Shown here piece by piece: positions 1 to 5,523 of a DNA stretch of 5,523 bases (positions are counted from its first letter, which is position 1; each line of letters begins with the position of its first letter). The stretch lies in contig CACKPP010000028.1 in assembly GCA_902602105.1 (NCBI GenBank), positions 1 to 5,523 of the forward strand, in the 5' to 3' direction. The translations under genes and the position numbers were made by a program. Below the pieces are notes generated by a model that saw nothing but the letters and a program-made list of their open reading frames with translations, searched no databases and had not been told where the DNA came from. Source of the stretch: an uncultured Pelagibacteraceae bacterium (GTDB lineage Bacteria > Pseudomonadota > Alphaproteobacteria > Pelagibacterales > Pelagibacteraceae).

Positions 1-688
1 CAAAGTATCTGTTTCAGAAATTATAAAAAAAGTTACAAAAAAAACTAAAATTGTTTTTTTGGCTAATCCAAATAATCCAACTGCAACTTATTTAACTAAG
101 TTTGAATTAATTAGGTTAAGAAAAAAATTAAGGAAAAATATTTTACTAGTGGTTGATGATGCTTATGCAGAATATATGAAAAATGCAGATTATAAATCTG
201 GTTTAGAATTATTCAAAAATAAAGAAAATGTTTTTATATTAAGAACATTTTCGAAAATTTATGGTTTATCATCATTACGAATTGGATGGGGTCACGGATC
301 AAGAAAAATTATTGATGCCCTCAATATTATCAAACCTCCATTTAATGTTAACGAAGTTGCACAAAAAGCAGCTATAGAGTCTCTCAAAGATAATAAGTTT
401 ATATCTCGTTCAATTAAACATAATATTTTTTATGCAACAAAATTGAAAGATTTTTTAAATAATTATGATATTAGTTCAAATAAAGTTTCTGCTAATTTTT
501 TATTATTAGACTTTGCTAAATGTAAATTTAAAGCTAAATATTTTTATGAGAAATTAAAAATGAAAGGAATTATTTTAAGATCTACTGAGGATGGTTATAA
601 AATTAAAAACATGTTGCGATTAACTATTGGATCCAAAAAAGAAAATTTAAAATTTATGAAGATAACAAAAAGTATATTTAGAAGATGA
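1..688 (+). CDS. hisC: Histidinol-phosphate / aromatic aminotransferase, 5'-truncated by window edge
   Basis: This is a PLP-dependent class I/II aminotransferase of the HisC family. It transfers an amino group between glutamate and imidazole-acetol phosphate, and many members also act on aromatic keto acids; it is cytoplasmic. The frame is open from base 2, so the gene enters from the left and about 228 C-terminal residues are visible; the family is usually about 350-370 aa, so roughly the first third is missing. Visible motifs are ANPNNPT (bases 62-82), VVDDAYAEY with the PLP-contacting Asp and Tyr, FSKIYGLSSLRIGWG with the Schiff-base Lys at codon 254-256, the IKPPFNVNEVAQ segment, and the C-terminal LRLTIGSKKEN, whose Arg matches the substrate-carboxylate site. 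The motif usually written NPNNPTG reads NPNNPTA here. The TGA stop overlaps the tyrA ATG (ATGA), so the two are probably translationally coupled. That neighbour suggests a role in tyrosine/phenylalanine synthesis as well as, or instead of, histidine synthesis. Confidence 0.93.
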   Translation, partial: KVSVSEIIKKVTKKTKIVFLANPNNPTATYLTKFELIRLRKKLRKNILLVVDDAYAEYMKNADYKSGLELFKNKENVFILRTFSKIYGLSSLRIGWGHGSRKIIDALNIIKPPFNVNEVAQKAAIESLKDNKFISRSIKHNIFYATKLKDFLNNYDISSNKVSANFLLLDFAKCKFKAKYFYEKLKMKGIILRSTEDGYKIKNMLRLTIGSKKENLKFMKITKSIFRR

Positions 689-1583
689 AAAATGTTTTAA
701 TTATAGGTTGTGGATTATTAGGATCTTCTTTAGTAAGAAGAATTTCAAAAAAAAAAATAGCAAAAAAAATATTTGTTTATGAAAAATCAAAAAAAAATAC
801 TTCTAAAATAAAGAAATTAAGATTGCCAGGAATAATTGTAAAATCATTAAAGGATGGTGTGGTAAACTCAGATCTAATTATTTTTTGTACACCGATGAGT
901 GAGTACAAGAATATAATTTTAAGGATTAATAAAAATTTAACCTCAAAACATATTATTACCGATGTTGGCTCGTCTAAGTTAAAATCTTTAGAAATAATTG
1001 AAAAAAATTTAAAAAAAAAAATTTTTTTTGGACTTCAAGCCATCCAATAACGGGATCAGAGGTCAGTGGCCCTGAATACGGTAAACAAGACTTATTTGTA
1101 AATAAGTGGTGTGTTTTAATTAAAGAAAAAAAAACTAATTTAAAACATCTAAAATTTTTGAACTATTTTTGGAAAAAAATGGGCTCAAAAATTGTTCTAA
1201 TGAGCACCGAAAAACATAATAAAATTTTTTCAATTACAAGTCATTTACCGCATTTAATTGCATATAATTTAGTTAAATCGGCTCAAGATTTTGAAAAAAA
1301 ACAAAAATATAATCTAATAAAGTATAGCGCTGGTGGTTTAAGAGATTTTTCAAGAATAGCTGCATCTAACGAAATAATGTGGAGAGATATTTTTTTTGAT
1401 AATAAAAAAAATATTTCTAAAGCTATAGATGTATTTATTAAAAATTTGAATGCATTTAAAAAAGACATCAATTCAAAAAACAACAAATCAATCCTTAAAA
1501 AATTAACTCAGACCAAAAAAGTAAGATCTAAAATAATTAAATTAAAACAAGATATCAATAAACCTGATTTTGGAAGAGACTAA
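685..1583 (+). CDS. tyrA: Prephenate/arogenate dehydrogenase, frame broken once at a homopolymer
   Basis: TyrA oxidatively decarboxylates prephenate (or arogenate) with NAD(P)+ on the way to tyrosine. The first frame (685-1050) gives the Rossmann half: GCGLLGSSL near residues 8-16, then DLIIFCTPMSEY and ITDVGSSK. It then hits a stop at 1048-1050. The -1 frame, readable from about 1029, continues the protein exactly: SSHPITGSEVSGPEYG, whose catalytic His is codon 1041-1043, then the helical dimerisation half with ITSHLPHLIAYNL, GGLRDFSRIAAS and NEIMWRDIF. One extra base in the A11/T8 tract at 1011-1029 restores a single protein of about 299 aa, normal for the monofunctional family. The start is the ATG overlapping the hisC stop. 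The TAA stop overlaps the convergent peptidase stop codon by four bases. The gene is probably intact in the organism with a base-length error in this sequence; a true pseudogene is less likely because both halves are fully conserved. Prephenate versus arogenate preference cannot be told by eye. Confidence 0.9.
1011..1029 (+). other. Frameshift site in tyrA (A11 followed by T8)
   Basis: Eleven A are followed directly by eight T. Upstream and downstream tyrA frames differ by -1, so the sequence is one base short of a continuous reading frame here. An extra T gives the junction IFFWTSSHP; an extra A gives NFFWTSSHP. Both are plausible. Confidence 0.85.
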
Positions 1584-2332
1584 TATTTTTTAATATTGCT
1601 AATCTTTTTAATAATAAGATTTGCAGTTTTTTCTATTAATTTGATTGTTAAATTAGTCGGCATTATTATTACTTTTTTTTTCGGACCATAGGCATGTATG
1701 AATTTTGATTGATTTATACACATACCAACATGACCTTTCCAAAAAATAATATCGCCTTTGTCCAGTTTCTTTTTTGTTTTTTTTTTACAAAACTTTATTT
1801 GATCTTTTGAGTCTCTTGGAAAGAATATTCTATTATAATAAAAATAAATTTGAATTAAGGCTGAACAGTCGATTCCTTTATAAGTTTTTCCTCCCCATAA
1901 ATATTTACTACCTAAGAATAACTTAAGTATTTTTATGTAGTTTTTTTCATAATGGTTAATTTTTTTTAGATCATTTTTGTTAATCCATTTATTTTTTTCA
2001 AATTCAATAAAATTATCTTTTATATTTTTAATTGAAATACCAGATGCAAAAGAAAGAAAACTATTAGTTGGTAAAAATTTACTATTTGTTCTTTTAAAAA
2101 TTCTTGATTTCAGTTCATAGACTTTATGTGTTGGTTTGAAATTTTGTTTAAATTTATTTTTTTTAATATAACCAACATAATTATCAAAATTTGTTTTTAT
2201 TTTAAACCAATTCTTTTTTTTAGAGAGAATTTCAAATTTTTCTCCGTACAAAATTTGTGAAATTACATCTGAATTTATTGAAGGTTTAGAGTTTATATTA
2301 CCCACAGGAGATTTAAAAAAATTATTTTTCAC
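1580..2332 (-). CDS. SH3b-domain NlpC/P60 (C40) cysteine peptidase, probable muropeptide endopeptidase
   Basis: This is a 250-aa peptidase of the NlpC/P60 family resembling gamma-D-glutamyl-diamino-acid peptidases (YkfC type), which cut the stem peptide of peptidoglycan fragments. Residues about 5-60 look like a bacterial SH3 domain (KSPVGNINSKPS, then NWFKIKT and YVGYI), and about 70-125 like a second, more diverged one. The catalytic domain covers about 130-245: YLWGG at 144-148, GIDCSALIQ with nucleophile Cys156, PRDSKDQ at 172-178, KGDIIFWKGHVGM with His201, and FIHAYG with His213 as third catalytic residue. There is no signal peptide or membrane segment, so it should be cytoplasmic. The start is GTG (2332-2330), inside the end of ampG with an 11-base overlap; there is no Shine-Dalgarno sequence, so translation is probably coupled to ampG. 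No in-frame ATG occurs until codon 204, which supports GTG. Family is certain; the exact bond cut is inferred. Confidence 0.92.
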   Translation of the reverse strand: MKNNFFKSPVGNINSKPSINSDVISQILYGEKFEILSKKKNWFKIKTNFDNYVGYIKKNKFKQNFKPTHKVYELKSRIFKRTNSKFLPTNSFLSFASGISIKNIKDNFIEFEKNKWINKNDLKKINHYEKNYIKILKLFLGSKYLWGGKTYKGIDCSALIQIYFYYNRIFFPRDSKDQIKFCKKKTKKKLDKGDIIFWKGHVGMCINQSKFIHAYGPKKKVIIMPTNLTIKLIEKTANLIIKKISNIKKY

Positions 2333-3698
2333 TTAATTTAATTTTGTCTTTTATAATCCATAAAATGATAAGTGATGGAATTACCATTAAAGCAGTTAAA
2401 ATAAAAAAAATTCCCCAATCTCCATTTAACCAGTCTACAAGAGCACCTGAAGAAGAGGCAAGTGCCGTTCTTCCTCCAGTACCAATAGAGGCCAGTAGAG
2501 CGTATTGGGTAGCAGTATAAGATCTATCAACTAATAGAGATATAAATGCTACAAAAGCAACAGTTGCAAATGCTGCTGCAATGTCATCAAAAATTACTGC
2601 AATAGCAAAAAGAATTTCAGATTTATCACTCCAAGCTAATATACTAAATAAAAGATTGGTACTTGCCATTACGACTCCAGCTAAAAACATTGCTTTAAGC
2701 ACTCCAGTTCTTATTACAAAAAGACCACCTAAAAGAGTAAAAATTACAGTTGTGATCCATCCCAATGTTTTTGAGTAAATTGCAATATCTGTTTTACTAA
2801 AACCAATTTCTTTGTAAAAAATTATAGACATACGACCTAAAAATGCCTCACCTACTTTAAATAAAAAAATGAAACCTAAAATACTAATTGCAATTGAAAA
2901 ACCATTTTTTTTAAAAAAACTAATTATAGGTCCACTAATAGTACCTCCAATCCAAGATATTGCTTGAGTGAATAAATTTTCTTTTTCAAATTTATTTGAA
3001 ATTAATTTATCAGTTTCCCTTTGTTTATTTTCTCTTTCAGAATATTTTGTTTCACCTACAAACATAAGCCCAATATTCATTAAAATAATCAGTACTCCTA
3101 AGATTAAGAATGTAAGCTGCCAGTAATTTTCAAATCCAGCATTTTCTAAGTATTCTGCAGAAAATAAAGATAATACCCCTCCCAGTTTATATCCACTCCA
3201 CCAACCAACAACTGCCATAGCTGCGCCTGCAGCCATTGATTTTCCCTCATTTTCTCCAATTTGCTCTATTCTTAAGGCATCAACGGTAATATCTTGAGTA
3301 GCTGAAGCAATCGCAATAATTAAACCAACTAAAACTACTAAAGTTAGGTTTTCAGAGGGATTGATAATACTCCATAACAAAAGTGAGACTAAGATTAATA
3401 TTTGCATTAAAATAATCCAACCTTTTCTATGACCAATCTTTTTTGTTAATAAAGGAATCTGCACTCTGTCTACTAAAGGTGCCCATAAATAATTAAAAGC
3501 ATAAACTCCAAAAATTAATCCAGCCCAACCAATAGTAGATCTACTTAAGCCGTCTTCCTTTAACCATAAACTAAGACTACTGCCAATCAAAACCCAGGGA
3601 AAACCTGAAATTGCACCTAATAGTAAAATTTTCAACATTCTCTTATCAAAATAAATTGAAAACATATCAGAAAAATTTTGTTTTTTTATTTCTATCAC
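2322..3698 (-). CDS. ampG: AmpG-type muropeptide permease (major facilitator superfamily)
   Basis: AmpG is an inner-membrane proton-coupled carrier that imports GlcNAc-anhydroMurNAc peptides for peptidoglycan recycling. From the chosen start the protein has 458 aa and about 12 hydrophobic segments. AmpG landmarks in order: GAISGFPWVLIGSSLSLWL (28-46), STIGWAG then YLWAPLVDR (54-78), GHRKGWIILMQ (89-99), SATQDITVDALR (132-143), GWWSGYKLGGVLSLF (165-179), a charged central loop (216-240), and AFATVAFVAF with SYTATQYALLASIGTGGR (376-410). The frame is open back to an ATG at 3788, but those 30 extra residues overlie the trkH C-terminus in another frame. I chose the GTG at 3698-3696, which has a GGAG nine bases upstream and begins two bases after the trkH stop. 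An ATG at 3665 (447 aa) is the alternative. The gene sits between trkH and the NlpC/P60 gene and overlaps the latter by 11 bases, consistent with one transcript. Confidence 0.93.
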   Translation of the reverse strand: MIEIKKQNFSDMFSIYFDKRMLKILLLGAISGFPWVLIGSSLSLWLKEDGLSRSTIGWAGLIFGVYAFNYLWAPLVDRVQIPLLTKKIGHRKGWIILMQILILVSLLLWSIINPSENLTLVVLVGLIIAIASATQDITVDALRIEQIGENEGKSMAAGAAMAVVGWWSGYKLGGVLSLFSAEYLENAGFENYWQLTFLILGVLIILMNIGLMFVGETKYSERENKQRETDKLISNKFEKENLFTQAISWIGGTISGPIISFFKKNGFSIAISILGFIFLFKVGEAFLGRMSIIFYKEIGFSKTDIAIYSKTLGWITTVIFTLLGGLFVIRTGVLKAMFLAGVVMASTNLLFSILAWSDKSEILFAIAVIFDDIAAAFATVAFVAFISLLVDRSYTATQYALLASIGTGGRTALASSSGALVDWLNGDWGIFFILTALMVIPSLIILWIIKDKIKLSEK

Positions 3699-3700
3699 TT

Positions 3701-5142
3701 TTAGTTTCTCCAGAACGAAGGTAAAAATAAAACTAATATAGCAAATAATTCTAACCTTCCCAAAATCATTCCCAAAGTTAATATCCATTTTGAAATATCA
3801 GGTAATGATGAAAAATTTCCGTTAGGTCCAATGATTGATCCTAAACCAGGGCCTACATTAGAAATTGATGTAGCTGCTCCAGATATTGAGGTAATAAAAT
3901 CAAGACCAGTCAACGATAATAATGCTGCGATGATAAAGAAAACAACTAAATACATATAAATAAAAGAAATTATTGATGCAATAAATTTATTATCAACTGC
4001 ATTTTGATCATATTTTAAAATAAAAACACCTTTAGGATAAATAATTTTTTTTAAGTTGATTTGTAACAAATGCAAAGATAATTTGTATTCTAAATATTTT
4101 GATGCCACAAGTTGTTGATCCTGCACACCCCCCTATAAACATTAAACCTAAAAATAATATTAAGGGAAAACTTCCCCATCCATCAAATTTTGCATTTACA
4201 TAACCTGTACCAGTTAAAATAGAAATAACATTGAAAAAAATTGACCTTAAATCAAATTGGGTAGTATCGTTTATTGTCAAATATATTGATAAAATAATAA
4301 TACTAAATAATATAATTTTCATAAAAGTTATAATTTGAATGTCTGAAAAAAATATTTTTTTATTACCACTTAAAAATTTTATATAAGCTATAAAAGGCAA
4401 ACTTCCTAAAATAATAAAAATCATTGCTGAAATTTCTATAGAAAAACTATCAAAAAAACCTATAGACTCATTATAATTTGAAAATCCACCAGTTGCAATT
4501 GTTGTCATGGAGTGGGTTAGGCTATCAAAATAATTCATTCCTAAAATTTTATAGGATAGTGCACATAAAAAAGTTAAGCTTGAGTAAATATAGATTAATC
4601 TGAGAGCAATTTCTTTGGATTTTGGAAGAATTTTTTCTGAGGAATCGTTATTTGAAACTTTAAATAATTGCATACCTCCAACGTTCATTATTGGCATTAG
4701 TGTAATTGCCATTACAATTATACCTATACCTCCTAACCATTGAAGTATAGCTCGCCAAAATAAAATTCCTTTTGGTATATTTTCCAAATTTGAAATTATT
4801 GTTGAACCTGTAGTCGTAATTCCTGACATACTCTCAAAAAAAGCATTTGTAAAAGAAAATTCTACACTTGAAAAAATAAAAGGAAGAGATCCAAAAATTG
4901 CAATACTCAACCAAGATAACGAAGTTAATAAAAAAGCCTGTTGTAAATTTAATTTTTTTTTCATGATCTAAATTTGATAGAAAAAAAAGTATTCCAAAAA
5001 TTATCGTAATAATTGATGCACCAAAAAAAGATGAGTCTATCTCATTGTAAAAAAATTGAACAATAATTGGAATCAACATAAAAATTCCAAGAATTATCTG
5101 AAGAATACCAAGAGTAAAAAAAACAGTTTTATAATTAGACAT
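3701..5142 (-). CDS. trkH: TrkH-family potassium uptake channel subunit, frame broken twice at homopolymers
   Basis: TrkH is the membrane subunit of the Trk K+ uptake system, normally gated by cytoplasmic TrkA, which is not in this window. Three successive frames make one protein: 5142 to about 4961 (start [12 protein letters not shown], two membrane helices, ending SNLDHEKK), about 4953 to 4052 (from [15 protein letters not shown] through NQLKK), and about 4045 to 3701 ([13 protein letters not shown] to LPSFWRN). Removing one base at each break gives 479 aa, normal for TrkH. All four pore loops are present: TTTGS (about 109-113), ATGGF (about 216-220), TGTGY (about 310-314) and NVGPGL (about 428-433), plus GCAGST of the third-domain intramembrane loop and [19 protein letters not shown] at the end. 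That loop reads GSTTCGIK, where family members often have Gly for Thr-Cys. The start ATG has no clear Shine-Dalgarno sequence. The intact protein-level signal across both breaks favours sequence-length errors over decay. Confidence 0.92.
3708..3711 (-). promoter_or_regulatory. Ribosome binding site deciding the ampG start
   Basis: GGAG on the minus strand lies inside the last codons of trkH, nine bases before the GTG at 3698. It is the best Shine-Dalgarno match I see at any start in the window. It argues for the GTG start over the upstream ATG at 3788 and suggests that ampG is translated as trkH translation ends. Confidence 0.6.
4045..4052 (-). other. Second frameshift site in trkH (A8 on coding strand)
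   Basis: Read on the minus strand, CTT followed by eight A gives NQLKKNYLS and a stop in the incoming frame. With seven A it reads [11 protein letters not shown], joining the third-domain loop region to the fourth pore domain as in normal TrkH. The sequence is therefore one base long here. Confidence 0.85.
4953..4961 (-). other. First frameshift site in trkH (A9 on coding strand)
   Basis: Read on the minus strand, GAT CAT G is followed by nine A. The N-terminal frame continues as EKKIKFTTG and stops at 4834, out of register with TrkH. With eight A it reads [12 protein letters not shown], as expected. An ATG at 4964-4962 happens to open the second frame just before the tract, so a gene caller would place a false start there. 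Confidence 0.85.
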
Positions 5143-5230
5143 TTTGAAAGAACATTATTTTATGGTAAATAAATTTCAACTCTATAAGAATTAGTTAAAT
5201 CGTTAATTTAAGATTTTTTTTGAATTATTC
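5143..5230. promoter_or_regulatory. Divergent intergenic region between trkH and lysK
   Basis: These 88 bases separate two divergent genes and must hold whatever promoters serve lysK to the right and the trkH-ampG-nlpC cluster to the left. The sequence is almost all A/T. I find TTGAAA- and TATAAG-like hexamers on both strands but no pair with good 16-18 base spacing, so no specific promoter is assigned. There is no riboswitch-like structure, and neither flanking start codon has a clear Shine-Dalgarno sequence. Confidence 0.45.
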
Positions 5231-5523
5231 ATGATTAAAAAAGAAAATTTAGACAAAACAAGTGCATGGCCTTTTGTTGAGGCAAAAAAATTGCTTCGAG
5301 AAAGAAAATCATTTATTGAAAAAAAAGGAAAAATAACACTTCAAACTGGATATGGTCCAAGTGGACTTCCGCATATAGGGACTTTTGGAGAAGTTGCAAG
5401 AACATCTATGATGATTAATGCTCTAAGTCAATTAACAAAACTTCCTGCAGAAATTATTACATTTTCAGATGATATGGATGGATTAAGAAAAGTTCCTGAA
5501 AATGTTCCACAAAAAGAATTGTT
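5231..5523 (+). CDS. lysK: Class I lysyl-tRNA synthetase, 3'-truncated by window edge
   Basis: This is the first 97 codons of a class I LysRS, which charges tRNA-Lys with lysine using ATP in the cytoplasm. The N-terminus reads NLDKTSAWPFVEAKKLL, typical of the family. The Rossmann catalytic start is clear: LQTGYGPSGLPHIGTFGEV with the HIGH-type signature HIGT at residues 48-51, followed by SDDMDGLRKVPENVP at 79-93, a segment characteristic of LysRS1. The family is usually a little over 500 aa, so about four fifths lies beyond the right edge. The ATG at 5231 starts at the normal family position, although only an A/T-rich stretch and no Shine-Dalgarno sequence precedes it. Class I LysRS replaces the class II enzyme in most alphaproteobacteria, which supports the organism assignment. 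The gene is divergent from trkH and not functionally linked to it as far as I can see. Confidence 0.95.
   Translation, partial: MIKKENLDKTSAWPFVEAKKLLRERKSFIEKKGKITLQTGYGPSGLPHIGTFGEVARTSMMINALSQLTKLPAEIITFSDDMDGLRKVPENVPQKEL

Noticed and set aside
1283..1486. 67-codon minus-strand open frame inside tyrA
   Set aside because: It lies opposite the strongly conserved C-terminal half of TyrA and encodes a low-complexity Phe/Leu/Ser-rich product; it is a shadow of AT-rich coding sequence.
1583..1597. AATATT-TTT-AATATT possible hairpin at the convergent junction
   Set aside because: The stem is all A/T, six pairs, and each half is itself palindromic; this is expected by chance at such composition and too weak to call a terminator.
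2581..2778. 65-codon plus-strand open frame inside ampG
   Set aside because: It is opposite a conserved AmpG membrane region, has no ribosome binding site and no recognisable protein features.
3699..3788. 30-residue N-terminal extension of AmpG to an ATG at 3788
   Set aside because: It overlaps the conserved C-terminus of TrkH in another frame, while the GTG at 3698 has a GGAG at good spacing.
4834..4952. C-terminal tail of the 102-codon frame beginning at 5142
   Set aside because: After the A9 tract this frame is out of register; the conserved TrkH sequence continues in the neighbouring frame, so the tail is an artefact of the break.
4032..4964. The middle trkH frame read as a separate 310-aa protein starting at the ATG 4964
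   Set aside because: TrkH homology extends continuously on both sides in other frames; the ATG abuts the homopolymer by chance and lacks a ribosome binding site.
5143..5230. Specific -35/-10 promoters for lysK or trkH
   Set aside because: Several TTGAAA- and TATA-like hexamers occur, but none pair with acceptable spacing and the background A/T content makes single matches meaningless.

Overview
The window is very AT-rich (clearly below 30% GC by eye, with many A/T homopolymers of 8-11 bases) and tightly packed. Genes overlap by a few bases, and the only real gap is under 100 bp. It carries a class I lysyl-tRNA synthetase, a type typical of alphaproteobacteria, archaea and spirochaetes, next to a TrkH potassium channel subunit, an AmpG permease and a hisC-tyrA pair. 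Together this suggests a streamlined marine alphaproteobacterium of the SAR11/Pelagibacter type. That assignment is inferred from composition and gene content, not from a marker-gene comparison.

Layout. Positions 1-1583 (+ strand) hold the 3' part of hisC, coupled by an ATGA overlap to tyrA, which together cover late tyrosine biosynthesis. The tyrA stop codon overlaps the stop codon of a convergent minus-strand cluster. That cluster is transcribed from about 5142 down to 1580: trkH (K+ uptake), ampG (muropeptide import) and an SH3b-NlpC/P60 peptidase. The ampG and nlpC steps fit peptidoglycan recycling: AmpG brings anhydro-muropeptides into the cytoplasm and the peptidase, which has no visible signal peptide, can trim the stem peptide. 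An 88-bp intergenic gap at 5143-5230 separates trkH from the divergent lysK, which runs off the right edge.

Three reading-frame breaks stand out, and all lie in A/T homopolymers: one in tyrA (A11/T8 at 1011-1029) and two in trkH (T9 at 4953-4961 and T8 at 4045-4052). Protein homology continues without loss across each break, and the repaired lengths (about 299 aa and 479 aa) are normal for the families. Single-base length errors in sequencing or assembly are the simplest explanation. Slippage-tolerated real indels are possible but unproven. I see no novel system, mobile element, CRISPR array or RNA gene here.
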